Assembly (NCBI RefSeq): GCF_015476115.1
Contig: NZ_CP064295.1
Coordinates: forward strand, 3,900,001 to 3,964,000
Direction of reading: 5' to 3'
DNA length: 64,000 nt
DNA from: Aegicerativicinus sediminis
GTDB lineage: Bacteria > Bacteroidota > Bacteroidia > Flavobacteriales > Flavobacteriaceae
Of this stretch, positions 36,642 through 44,931 are shown one piece after another (the first letter of the stretch is position 1; each line of letters opens with the position of its first letter). The translations under genes were made by a program, and so were the position numbers. Under the pieces are notes generated by a model. It was not told the DNA's origin. It saw nothing but the letters and a program-made list of their open reading frames with translations, and did not search any database.

Positions 36642-37721
36642 CTACATTTTATTATATAGTTTTATTATGTCATCTAGAGAAAATTTCGTTTTCCAAGAAT
36701 TTCCAAATGCATTTTTCCAATAATCCTGATAATTGATAGATATTTTAGCCATTCTTTTTATTTCACTATCTGATAAATTTGAACTTAAATTTTGGGGTAA
36801 ATCGATATTATGGATTAGCATCATTTGTTTAAACTCCTCAACTTTTTCAGGAAAATAATCTGATAAGGCATTAAAAACTATACAATTACTAATTGCATGC
36901 TTTAGTCCCAAAACGTCTATTAAACCGAAACTAAGGGCTCGGCAAATACCATTGTTGGAATGCAATGCGCTGAGACCTGAATGCCATGAACCTAACATTA
37001 ATTGTTCTTGTTGCGATTCGGAATCAATGTCTGCCTGCAAAATATTCTCTAAACCCTTCATCGCCTCACGAGCATGAGATATGCTTAAAGCATTCGAATA
37101 ATGCCCTGCCTCAGATTCAACTGATTGAATAAAACAATCTGCTGCGGAGAAAAACCATTGGTGGTGAGGAACATTTTGTATTAATTCTGGATCTAATATT
37201 ACTTGGTCAAAAGTTATATATTCGGAAACTATACTTGATTTACCATCGCCCCCAATTAATACCGATTTGTTTGAAACCTCAGCTCCAGTACCTGATAAGG
37301 TAGGTATACCGATATGATAAATAGGAGCATTTTTCACTAAACCGATGCCCAAATAACTTTCAGCATTTCCTGGATTGGTAAGCATAATAGAAACCGCTTT
37401 GGCAATATCCAAAACACTACCTCCTCCAATTCCGATGATCGCTGAAGGTTTTTGAGGAAATCTCAAAATTATATCTTCAGTAATCTCATCTATTTTATAT
37501 GTTGTTGGCTCATCGTCAACAGAAACATACAAAATTTCATCTCTGTAGGCCAACGGAACCCTGGACGTTAAGTAGGAATTTCCTTGAAACACCTTATCCG
37601 CGATAAATAAAAAAGGCGCATTACTATTTAGTCGCAATGGACTTAAAATTTCAGGTAATTGACTGAAACTTCCACGTCCAAAAACGACCTTTGAAACCAT
37701 AGGAACGTTCTTGTAAATCAT
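36642..37721 (-). CDS. Iron-containing alcohol dehydrogenase, KdnB-like Kdo 8-oxidase
   Basis: A 359-residue group III metal-dependent dehydrogenase. The opening KVVFGRGSFSQL, the nucleotide-binding IGIGGGSVLDIAKAVS (about 97-112), IPTLSGTGAEVS and the active-site ADCFIQSVES stretch (about 194-203) closely resemble Shewanella KdnB as I recall it. That enzyme oxidises Kdo at C8, the first step to 8-amino-3,8-dideoxy-Kdo. The transaminase KdnA that completes the pathway is not in the window. kdsB lies two genes upstream on the same strand, which fits a Kdo role. Another alcohol substrate is the alternative. Confidence 0.82.
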   Translation of the reverse strand: MIYKNVPMVSKVVFGRGSFSQLPEILSPLRLNSNAPFLFIADKVFQGNSYLTSRVPLAYRDEILYVSVDDEPTTYKIDEITEDIILRFPQKPSAIIGIGGGSVLDIAKAVSIMLTNPGNAESYLGIGLVKNAPIYHIGIPTLSGTGAEVSNKSVLIGGDGKSSIVSEYITFDQVILDPELIQNVPHHQWFFSAADCFIQSVESEAGHYSNALSISHAREAMKGLENILQADIDSESQQEQLMLGSWHSGLSALHSNNGICRALSFGLIDVLGLKHAISNCIVFNALSDYFPEKVEEFKQMMLIHNIDLPQNLSSNLSDSEIKRMAKISINYQDYWKNAFGNSWKTKFSLDDIIKLYNKM

Positions 37722-37735
37722 TTATATATCTTAAA

Positions 37736-38449
37736 TTAATTTGGGGCTGTTAATTTTTTCTTTATTTCCAAAAGAGAGGAAAGCGTTTCATAAGGGTATT
37801 CTTTCAACACATGCTCTTCCACTTGCTCATGCATCCAAGTAGTATGAAATGGAACATGTACTGCTTTTGCACCTAGTTCGATGAGAGGCAAAACATCTGA
37901 TTTTAAAGAGTTTCCTATCATTAAAAACTCTTCTGGACGAATTTCGAGATGGTCTAGTAACTTTTTATAATTTAAAGGTTGCTTGTCACTAACCACCTCA
38001 ATATGATGGAAGTAAACTTCTAAATTAGATTTCGCTAATTTTCTCTCCTGATCTAATAGATCTCCTTTTGTAACCAATATTAACTTATAATCTTTGTACA
38101 ACGACTTGAGGGTTTCCTCAACTCCATCTAAAAGCTCTACAGGTTTGTTAAGCATATCCTTACCGATATCTAGCATTTTTGAAATTGCTTCATTCGGCAA
38201 TGAGTTATTGGAAAGTTGTAGACCACATTCTACCATACTTAACACAAAACTTTTAATGCCGTAACCATAAAATTCTAAATTTCCTATTTCTGTGCGAAAC
38301 AATTCCTGATCGATTGTATTAGCCGTTTCATATGGCGCCAACAACTTGGCAAATTGAAGCTCGGCTTCTCTAAAATAAGTTTCGTTAACCCATAGGGTGT
38401 CATCAGCATCAAAACCGATAACCTTTATGTCTGAATAATCTATTTCCAT
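37736..38449 (-). CDS. HAD superfamily hydrolase
   Basis: A 237-residue phosphatase-like HAD protein. The nucleophile motif DADDT (Asp14, Asp16) lies in GFDADDTLW, a helical cap follows (about 25-105), then motif II LVTKGD and motif [14 protein letters not shown]. It overlaps kdsB by 10 bp and precedes the KdnB-like gene by 14 bp. A phosphatase acting on a sugar phosphate of the Kdo route is a reasonable inference. KdsC proper is shorter (about 170) and lacks a cap, so this is not KdsC itself. Confidence 0.86.
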   Translation of the reverse strand: MEIDYSDIKVIGFDADDTLWVNETYFREAELQFAKLLAPYETANTIDQELFRTEIGNLEFYGYGIKSFVLSMVECGLQLSNNSLPNEAISKMLDIGKDMLNKPVELLDGVEETLKSLYKDYKLILVTKGDLLDQERKLAKSNLEVYFHHIEVVSDKQPLNYKKLLDHLEIRPEEFLMIGNSLKSDVLPLIELGAKAVHVPFHTTWMHEQVEEHVLKEYPYETLSSLLEIKKKLTAPN

Positions 38450-39174
38450 TGCTTCCTAGCCAATTCTAAATCTTCTGGGGTATCTATACCAATGCCTTCA
38501 ACAGTGGTTTCTACCATCTTTATTTTCTTTCCATATTCAAGATATCGAATACACTCTATCTTTTCAGTTGCTTCTAAAAATTTCATCGGAAGTTTTGCAA
38601 AATCTAATAATGCGGATTTTCTAAAAGCATAAATCCCTTTATGTTTAAAGTAACGTGCGCCCGCATCTTTGTCTCTTGGATATGGAATTGGACTGCGGGA
38701 AAAATAGAGTGCAAAATCATTTTGGTCAACTATAACCTTTACTATATTAGGGTTTGAAATGTCTTCCCATCGGTGCATTTCTACCATTATAGAAGCCAAA
38801 TCAATTTCTTTATTGAAATCCGTTTTAAAAACTCCCAAAACTTTTTCTAAACTCTCTTTTTCTATAAATGGTTCATCACCTTGTACGTTTACAACTATAT
38901 CAATCTCCAAATCCTCAACGGCTTCGGCTATTCTATCACTACCAGATTCATGAGACTTTTTACTCATAATTACATTACCCCCTGCAGCTTCAATAGTCTC
39001 CTTAATAATTTCACTGTCCGTAACAACGTAAACTGCATCAAACAAAGCTGTTGCCACAGTTGCATCGAATGTCCTTACAATCACTGGTTTACCATCTAAA
39101 TCTTGCATTAATTTCCCAGGGAATCTCGAAGCGCTATAGCGCGCAGGTATCATTGCAATTATTCTCATAATCAT
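38440..39174 (-). CDS. kdsB: 3-deoxy-manno-octulosonate cytidylyltransferase KdsB
   Basis: A 244-residue cytosolic nucleotidyltransferase that makes CMP-Kdo for lipopolysaccharide. N-terminal [15 protein letters not shown], central [10 protein letters not shown] (about 95-104, with metal-binding Asp) and [18 protein letters not shown] near 172-189 are family hallmarks. Two in-frame ATGs (39174 and 39168) are both possible starts. With a KdnB-like oxidase two genes downstream, the natural substrate may be Kdo or the 8-amino form. The sequence alone does not tell. Confidence 0.94.
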   Translation of the reverse strand: MIMRIIAMIPARYSASRFPGKLMQDLDGKPVIVRTFDATVATALFDAVYVVTDSEIIKETIEAAGGNVIMSKKSHESGSDRIAEAVEDLEIDIVVNVQGDEPFIEKESLEKVLGVFKTDFNKEIDLASIMVEMHRWEDISNPNIVKVIVDQNDFALYFSRSPIPYPRDKDAGARYFKHKGIYAFRKSALLDFAKLPMKFLEATEKIECIRYLEYGKKIKMVETTVEGIGIDTPEDLELARKQWK

Positions 39175-39210
39175 TCAAAAGATATTCAAAAATAGAGCTT
39201 TTTGAATCAT

Positions 39211-39774
39211 TTATTTCTTATTCCTACTAAACTTCCGACTCCATCTCCATAAAACAAAAAGTATAATAGTCACAAAAATTACCGCTACCACAGGAAGAAG
39301 AATAGAAAATATGGAAACGACCAAGGAAACAATGGTTTCAATACCTGAAATTATTGGATTACCTAGTCCGCCTGTAGTTGCAGTTGAAGTAAGTCTCGTT
39401 GCACCAGTTGTCCCCGCAATAGCGGCTGCTGTACCTCCTCCGGCAATAATGGCCAAGGACCAGGTTACTACTGGATCTAAATTGGCCACCGTTGAAACCA
39501 TCACTGCGGTGCCTGCAATTGCAGCCAGCGGAACTGCAATGCTATCCAATAAATTATCAACAAATGGTATAAAATAAGCGAGGATTTCTATTACAGTTGC
39601 TACACTCAAAACAACCACTGAGGCAAAGCTACCGAGCCATTGCCACGATTCGTTCAACTCCCAAATATTAAAATAAGCTGCTAAACTCAAGGCCAAAAGG
39701 GGTAGAAACACACGAAAACCAACTGATGCGGCCAACCCAATACCTAAAAAAATGCTTATTATAGTTTCTTCCAT
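39211..39774 (-). CDS. DUF4126 family membrane protein
   Basis: A 187-residue integral membrane protein, rich in Ala/Gly/Thr, with about four hydrophobic segments (about 5-35, 50-72, 85-125, 145-182). AIAGGGTAAAIAGTTGATRL in the middle is typical of DUF4126. The C-terminus is strongly basic (RWSRKFSRNKK). No function is known for the family. It lies 36 bp upstream of kdsB and 46 bp after the helicase gene on the same strand. Confidence 0.82.
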   Translation of the reverse strand: MEETIISIFLGIGLAASVGFRVFLPLLALSLAAYFNIWELNESWQWLGSFASVVVLSVATVIEILAYFIPFVDNLLDSIAVPLAAIAGTAVMVSTVANLDPVVTWSLAIIAGGGTAAAIAGTTGATRLTSTATTGGLGNPIISGIETIVSLVVSIFSILLPVVAVIFVTIILFVLWRWSRKFSRNKK

Positions 39775-39820
39775 TAATTAAGGTGAAAAAATAGTTTATC
39801 CGTTTAAATGATTAATGAAT

Positions 39821-41248
39821 TTAATGAAAAACAAAATACTCATCCTTAAAACCTATAAGGTATAACTTATTTTTTGCACGGGTTATTGCTGTATATAACC
39901 ATCTTAAATATTCACGATCAACACCATTAGGTAAATATGGTTGCTCCACAAAAACGATTTCCCACTGCCCTCCCTGCGACTTGTGACAGGTTATGGCATA
40001 GGAAAATTTTACTTGAAGGGCATTAAAAAACTCGTTTCTTTTTATTTTCAAAAACTTCCTGTAATTAGATGCCTCATCAGCATAATCTTTAAAAACTTCT
40101 TGATATAAAGAATTAGATTCTTCGTAAGAAAGGGATGGAGATTCAGAAGTAAGTGTGTTTAATAACAATACGGTTTCAAAGGGCCGCATACGTGGATAAT
40201 CAACCATTTTTACCTTTACACGCGCAAACTTGAAACCATACAATTCTTTAAACTCATATATTTCCAAAACTTCTATAATATCACCGTTTGCAATGAAACC
40301 GGCTTCGGTAGTCGGCTTAATCCAGAAGTAATTGTTTTTTACAACCATCAATTGGTCACCTGCAGACAATTCATTTTCATTATAAAGAATCCTACTTCTA
40401 ATTTGTTGATTATATAAATTGGCTCGTTTATTACTTCTCACAATAATGGTAGTTTCTTCATATCCCTCATCACTGTAGGCTTCATTAAGCGCATCTAATA
40501 TTTCATGTCCATCTATCAATCTTACAATATCCTTAAAGCCATTCAAATTAAATTTGAAGCTTGAATAATCATTTGAAAAAAGAACTTCACGTACTTCTGT
40601 GGCATTTATTAAAATCCCAGAGTCCATTTCTTGTCGGACCACCTCATCCATTTCAAGGCCTAAAACTTTCTTGTTGAACTTCCATTCCAGTTGCTCTTTA
40701 TCTAAGGCAGGACTTAAATCACTTTTAACAGGCGGCAGCTGAGCGGTATCTCCTATCAATATTAGCTTACATTTAAATCCGGAATAGACATAATGCACTA
40801 AATCTTCTAAAAGTGATCCATTTTCAAAAATCTTAGATTCGTTTGCATTATCTGGAATCATTGAAGCTTCATCTACAATAAATATGGTATTGCGATGTTT
40901 GTTGGGCTGCAGAACAAATTTCACGCCCCCACTACGGTCTTTTTTCGGGAAATATATTTTCTTATGTATAGTAAACGCCTCTTTACCAGAATAATTAGAA
41001 ATAACTTTTGCTGCTCTACCAGTTGGAGCCATAAGAACAACACTCTTTTTAACCTCCCAAATATTTGAAACAAGGGTACCAATTATGCTAGTTTTTCCCG
41101 TACCAGCAAAACCCTTCAACATGTATATTTCGTCGGTGTTGTTCTCTAATACAAATTTGCTTAATTGCTCTAAAACTACAAGTTGTTTAGAGGTAGGTTC
41201 AAATGGAAATTTCTGTTTTAAAAGCCTGAAGAATTGAGGTATAGTCAT
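39821..41248 (-). CDS. RecD-like (SF1B) ATP-dependent DNA helicase
   Basis: A 475-residue superfamily 1B helicase with a compact core. Motif I GFAGTGKT (46-53), motif Ia APTGRAAK, motif II IVDEASMI, motif III GDTAQLPPV, motif V CHKSQGGQWE and motif VI YTAITRAKNKLYLIG are in order. It has no N-terminal RecD2 extension and no recB or recC neighbours, so it is a stand-alone Dda/Pif1-like helicase. A role in replication-fork repair is inferred. It is divergent from the 41441 gene. Confidence 0.91.
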   Translation of the reverse strand: MTIPQFFRLLKQKFPFEPTSKQLVVLEQLSKFVLENNTDEIYMLKGFAGTGKTSIIGTLVSNIWEVKKSVVLMAPTGRAAKVISNYSGKEAFTIHKKIYFPKKDRSGGVKFVLQPNKHRNTIFIVDEASMIPDNANESKIFENGSLLEDLVHYVYSGFKCKLILIGDTAQLPPVKSDLSPALDKEQLEWKFNKKVLGLEMDEVVRQEMDSGILINATEVREVLFSNDYSSFKFNLNGFKDIVRLIDGHEILDALNEAYSDEGYEETTIIVRSNKRANLYNQQIRSRILYNENELSAGDQLMVVKNNYFWIKPTTEAGFIANGDIIEVLEIYEFKELYGFKFARVKVKMVDYPRMRPFETVLLLNTLTSESPSLSYEESNSLYQEVFKDYADEASNYRKFLKIKRNEFFNALQVKFSYAITCHKSQGGQWEIVFVEQPYLPNGVDREYLRWLYTAITRAKNKLYLIGFKDEYFVFH

Positions 41249-41377
41249 TTAATTGGAAAGGTTTGGTGAAATTACCAATTAAATAGACTTTTACCAAATT
41301 AGAAACCATCGCAATACTGCATAAATGCTGATTGCAACAACGTTTGAGTATTTGTGTACATTTTAATACCAATGGTT

Positions 41378-41406
41378 TTTGTGATTAAAAAAAAATTGTA
41401 GATTTG
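41378..41406 (+). promoter_or_regulatory. Bacteroidota-type promoter of the 41441-DUF3822-rsmD unit
   Basis: TTTG (41378-41381) and TAGATTTG (41399-41406) are 17 bp apart. They match the -33 and -7 elements of Bacteroidota, 34 bp ahead of the ATG at 41441. Confidence 0.6.
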
Positions 41407-41440
41407 CGTTACACCTTAAATAAAAAATAAAAAACTAACT

Positions 41441-42169
41441 ATGTTGACAGTAATCATTACAATTGTTATCGTAATTCTCCTCACGGTTGGTATCGTTTGG
41501 TTGATCGACAAATTTGTGCCTAATAAAATAAAACCAGTCATTACAATTGTGTTGTGGATACTGATCTTCTTCTTAGCCTACATAACGTTTATGTCTGTTT
41601 ATGGAGAAATTAAATTTAACGATCTTAAAAACAAGCGATACGCTGTAGTTATCGAGCGTTTAAAGGATATTAGAGATTCCCAACTCGCCTATAAAACTGT
41701 CAATAAAAAATTTGCTAAAAACTTCGATGAGCTAGTAACCTTTGTGGATACAGCTCAGTTCGTAATTACGCAAAGAAGGGATACTACCGTTGTTGATGCC
41801 GAATTAACCAGACGATATGGTGGTGTTACTACATATAGAGATAGTGTAATTGTAGACACACTTAATTTTGTACCAGTAAAAGATTCTTTATTCGGTGCTG
41901 ATAATCGCTATAAAAATATGATGAATGTTCCGGTCGGAGAACCAGGGGCAAAATTTGAAATGCAGGCTGGAGACTTGGAAGGAATTCCTGTTTTTGAAGC
42001 AAAAGTGAAAAAAGATGTTATTCTTTTTGATCAAGAGAGAAACTTGGTAATGAAAGAAAATCAGGTAATTTCAGTTGATGCTGTTAATGGTTCCGAATTA
42101 AAAGTAGGATCAATGAATGAGGTTAACACTAATGGTAACTGGCCTAAAAACTATTCAAAAGAACAATAA
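41441..42169 (+). CDS. Hypothetical membrane protein with pseudopilin-like middle
   Basis: A 242-residue protein. Two closely spaced transmembrane helices (about 3-24 and 33-54) are followed by a soluble domain. The helix-turn KRYAVVIERLKDIRDSQLAY, then NKKFAKNFDELVTFVDTAQF (about 66-108), resembles the start of GspG-like pseudopilin domains (repeated Ile-Arg-x-x-Gln-x-x-Tyr then Phe-x-Leu). This is a visual resemblance only. The rest is beta-rich. It overlaps or abuts the DUF3822 gene, followed by rsmD, so the three are co-transcribed. No function is known to me. Confidence 0.77.
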   Translation: MLTVIITIVIVILLTVGIVWLIDKFVPNKIKPVITIVLWILIFFLAYITFMSVYGEIKFNDLKNKRYAVVIERLKDIRDSQLAYKTVNKKFAKNFDELVTFVDTAQFVITQRRDTTVVDAELTRRYGGVTTYRDSVIVDTLNFVPVKDSLFGADNRYKNMMNVPVGEPGAKFEMQAGDLEGIPVFEAKVKKDVILFDQERNLVMKENQVISVDAVNGSELKVGSMNEVNTNGNWPKNYSKEQ

Positions 42170-42989
42170 TTTGGTTGATTCAACCGATAAAGCATTGTCC
42201 ATTCAAGTAAGTTTGAATGGACTTTCTTTTTGTATACAAGACAACCATAAACAATTTATTGGCGGGAGTAGTATTAAATTCAATGCACCACTTACCCCAT
42301 TCAAACTACTTGAACAATTAGAATTGTTTATTGACCAACATAATCTTCAGCAAGAATTTCAATATGTACAAATTGTTTTCAGAAATGAAATCTGTGCTTT
42401 AGTTCCAGAAGATTATTTCAATCAAGATCAAATAGCCGATTATTTAAAATTCAACTCAAAAATTCTAAAGTCAGATTTTATTGCTACTGATACTATAGAA
42501 AGCATTAAGGCAAAAAATGTCTATGTTCCGTTGATGAATATTGTTAATTACCTATTAGATATTTACGGTAGTTTTGAATATCGCCATTCTGCCACAATAC
42601 TTATAGACGCAATCCTTACCAATAATGTAGAACCTAGCACAACAAAGGTTTACCTCCATTTGGATGGTACCTATTTTGAAATGGTGGTGATAAAAAAAGG
42701 AAAATTGGAATTCTATAATATGTTTGAATTCAACTCAAAGGAGGACCTGATTTATTATGTTTTATTTACCATGGAACAACTAAAATTAAATCCCGAAAAC
42801 ATTCCTTTAGAAATTATGGGCGACCTTACAGAAGAGGATGATATTTTTAGAATTATTTACCGGTATATCCGCCACGTTCATTTATTTCAATTTGAACCGT
42901 CAATTGATTTTCAATTACTTTCTGAAATCGAAAACCCTTATTTATTAATAAATTCTTTTTCTTATGCGAATAATTTCCGGGACGCTTAA
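42117..42989 (+). CDS. DUF3822 family protein, possible actin-like fold
   Basis: Up to 290 residues. ATG 42117 lies within the upstream gene (53-bp overlap), ATG 42132 is the second candidate, and TTG 42171 starts directly after the upstream stop. The conserved part begins at ALSIQVSLNGLSFCI. The pattern suggests the two beta-hairpins of an actin/PilM-like ATPase: SLNGLSFCIQDN early and VYLHLDGTYFEMVVIKKGKL near 180-200, with a terminal helix IYRYIRHVHLFQF. This fold call is inference. The gene is flanked by a membrane protein and rsmD, which it overlaps by 26 bp. Confidence 0.8.
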   Translation: MRLTLMVTGLKTIQKNNNLVDSTDKALSIQVSLNGLSFCIQDNHKQFIGGSSIKFNAPLTPFKLLEQLELFIDQHNLQQEFQYVQIVFRNEICALVPEDYFNQDQIADYLKFNSKILKSDFIATDTIESIKAKNVYVPLMNIVNYLLDIYGSFEYRHSATILIDAILTNNVEPSTTKVYLHLDGTYFEMVVIKKGKLEFYNMFEFNSKEDLIYYVLFTMEQLKLNPENIPLEIMGDLTEEDDIFRIIYRYIRHVHLFQFEPSIDFQLLSEIENPYLLINSFSYANNFRDA

Positions 42990-43506
42990 GGGAAGAAAAA
43001 TTAATCCCCCTAAAAATTTACCCGTCCGCCCTACAACTGATATGGCTAAGGAAGGCTTGTTCAATATCCTCAATAATCATTATTATTTTGACGAACTAAA
43101 AGTGTTAGATTTATTTTCTGGTACTGGAAGTATTGCTTACGAATTTGTATCTAGGGGTGCACCAGAAGTTATAGCGGTTGACCAGGATTTTAAATGTATT
43201 AAGTTTATAGAACAAACCGCTTCAAAATTGGAATTGCCTATTAGAACAATTAAATTGGATGTATTCAAGTTTCTAGAAAATAATACTCAATCTTTCGATG
43301 TAATTTTTGCTGATCCACCTTATGCACTAGATTTCGACATGTTTGAAAAAATGGTTTCATTGGTAATTGAAAAAGGTATGTTAAAAGAGGAAGGGCAATT
43401 GATTATTGAACATTCTAATAAAACAGATTTATCGAATCTTTCTTCATTTATAAATGCTAGAAATTATGGAGGCACTGTTTTTAGCTTCTTCGAAATCTCT
43501 AATTGA
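42964..43506 (+). CDS. rsmD: 16S rRNA (guanine(966)-N(2))-methyltransferase RsmD
   Basis: A 180-residue SAM-dependent methyltransferase that modifies G966 of 16S rRNA. N-terminal MRIISGTLKGRKI and VRPTTDMAKEGLFNIL are RsmD hallmarks. The SAM motif LDLFSGTGS (48-56) and the catalytic DPPY (117-120) follow. It overlaps the DUF3822 gene by 26 bp. Length is normal. Confidence 0.94.
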   Translation: MRIISGTLKGRKINPPKNLPVRPTTDMAKEGLFNILNNHYYFDELKVLDLFSGTGSIAYEFVSRGAPEVIAVDQDFKCIKFIEQTASKLELPIRTIKLDVFKFLENNTQSFDVIFADPPYALDFDMFEKMVSLVIEKGMLKEEGQLIIEHSNKTDLSNLSSFINARNYGGTVFSFFEISN

Positions 43507-43668
43507 CCTTATTGTTTTTGCAACAAATATTTTTTGCTAAATTTAAAAACAAGAGCTAGGCCCTAAATTGTCTCCCACAACTATTCTACTTAAGGTTAAT
43601 AGTCTACCAATTAATTTATCTACTAGTTTGTTGTATAAACTAACCAGTACCAATCTAAAACTTTAAGT

Positions 43669-44424
43669 ATGAAAATTGTTAATTTCTTTGCCAGCACATT
43701 TATCTTTCTTTTTGGCCTAACCCTTAACCCACAAGATTCGCCTACTATGTATTGGGTACATCAAGACAATGTTCATTTCAACAAAATGAACGACTTTGAA
43801 GACATTGCAAAAAGACTAATTAGCCATTGCAAAACTCATAAGATAGATGCTCAGTGGACCGCCATAGCAGATAATAATTCTACCTATTATTTTGTAACTC
43901 CAATTAGTGGGATGGCTGATTTAGATAAAAATCCATTTGGACCTTTAGATGAGAAGGTAGGAAATGACGAAATGAGTAAACTATGGAATGATTTCAGTCC
44001 ATGTTATGATTCACATAGGGACTATATTGTTAACCACATACCAGCATTATCGTATCAACCAAAAGTGATGACAAGCGATATAAAAAATTACAGAGAGTAC
44101 CACTTTGTATACTTTACACCTGAAAATCAAGGTAAAATGTGGAAAGCATTTCAAAATGTAAAAAAATTGTACGAATCAAAAAATTCAAATATTGGTTATG
44201 ACGTATACCGAAGTGGATTTGGAAGTGAAAGAGATTATTTTATGGTATCCATTAGTGGCAACAGTCAATTAGCAGTTGCCCAAGCAGGAGTTGCAAATCA
44301 AGATGTCTTGGGGGAAGAAAGAAGAGATTTAATGTACAATATGATAAAACTTGCAACCGACTATGAAAAAAAGGAAGCAAGCGTAAGGCCAGAATTGAGT
44401 TATTGGCCAGAAAACAATGATTAA
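43669..44424 (+). CDS. Hypothetical exported protein
   Basis: A 251-residue protein with an N-terminal hydrophobic stretch (about 3-20, FFASTFIFLFGLTL) that looks like a signal peptide. It then has a mixed soluble region with a repeated pattern. MYWVHQDNVHFNKMNDFEDI (about 26-45) and YHFVYFTPENQGKMWKAFQN (about 144-163) both look like the edge of a ferredoxin-like or antibiotic-monooxygenase-like domain, so it may be a tandem of two such domains. I do not recognise a named family. A strong terminator follows at 44437. Confidence 0.72.
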   Translation: MKIVNFFASTFIFLFGLTLNPQDSPTMYWVHQDNVHFNKMNDFEDIAKRLISHCKTHKIDAQWTAIADNNSTYYFVTPISGMADLDKNPFGPLDEKVGNDEMSKLWNDFSPCYDSHRDYIVNHIPALSYQPKVMTSDIKNYREYHFVYFTPENQGKMWKAFQNVKKLYESKNSNIGYDVYRSGFGSERDYFMVSISGNSQLAVAQAGVANQDVLGEERRDLMYNMIKLATDYEKKEASVRPELSYWPENND

Positions 44425-44436
44425 TTATTAAAAAGT

Positions 44437-44466
44437 AAAGCCCTTTTGTATTTCAAAAGGGCTTTT
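44437..44466. terminator. Terminator shared by the 43669 gene and rnpB
   Basis: Perfect 12-bp stem AAAGCCCTTTTG / CAAAAGGGCTTT (44437-44448 with 44454-44465), loop of five. T-rich tracts flank it on both strands, and it stands between two convergent transcripts. Confidence 0.85.
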
Positions 44467-44473
44467 ATATTTG

Positions 44474-44776
44474 AGTAAACCTATAAGCCGAATTCTGTTA
44501 CCACAAAGTGGTCTCCTATCATTTATCTTAACGAATTGTTACCAATCCGCTTTAGCTGCCTACCCTCCAACATTGGGCGTGCTACCCTTTAACGTTGGTA
44601 TACATGGCATTGCACCGCATAGAGTTTACCTGATTTCACTACAGCATTACCTGTACATACTTTCTGTTGCACTTGTCCTAACCTCACGGCCGATGGCTGT
44701 TAGCCACTATGCTGCACTCTGGTGTTCGGACTTTCCTCCACCCTTTAAAATAAGGACAGCGATAGGACGGTTTACT
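44474..44776 (-). ncRNA. rnpB: RNase P RNA (bacterial type A)
   Basis: The minus-strand transcript opens AGTAAACCGTCCTATCGCTG and closes with ACAGAATTCGGCTTATAGG TTTACT. The first and last eight bases pair as helix P1. The ACAGAATTCGGCTTA 3' signature, the conserved AGAGTGCAGCATAG-like segment near 44707-44720 and a GGTTAGGACAAG-like stretch near 44676-44687 identify RNase P RNA, the ribozyme for tRNA 5' maturation. It has a near-perfect promoter 5 nt upstream (44781-44810) and a terminator at 44437-44466. Ends are set by P1 pairing and may be off by a few bases. Confidence 0.93.
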
Positions 44777-44780
44777 TTTG

Positions 44781-44810
44781 CAAATATAGTGCAACCCTCT
44801 GCTTTAACAA
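44781..44810 (-). promoter_or_regulatory. rnpB promoter
   Basis: Minus strand: TTG (44808-44810), 19 bp, TATATTTG (44781-44788). The predicted start falls at about 44776, the first base of helix P1. Confidence 0.75.
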
Positions 44811-44896
44811 TTTAAGAGGCCCTCGAAATGCATAAATCGTGTTAATAACTTATACCAAAAGCTAAGGTTAGTAGTTTCAAATTTGCGTCTAATTAT

Positions 44897-44904
44897 TAAC
44901 TTTG
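44897..44904 (+). promoter_or_regulatory. Candidate -7 box of the dnaX promoter
   Basis: TAACTTTG matches TAnnTTTG. A transcript starting about 44911 would exclude the upstream TTG at 44902 and leave TTG 44932 as the dnaX start. The -33 element is unclear. Confidence 0.45.
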
Positions 44905-44931
44905 TTTAAATTCAAAATAAAATCCAGTTCC

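Noticed and set aside
44471-44815. 114-codon plus-strand frame over 44471-44815
   Set aside because: The stretch is RNase P RNA on the minus strand, with P1 pairing, promoter and terminator.
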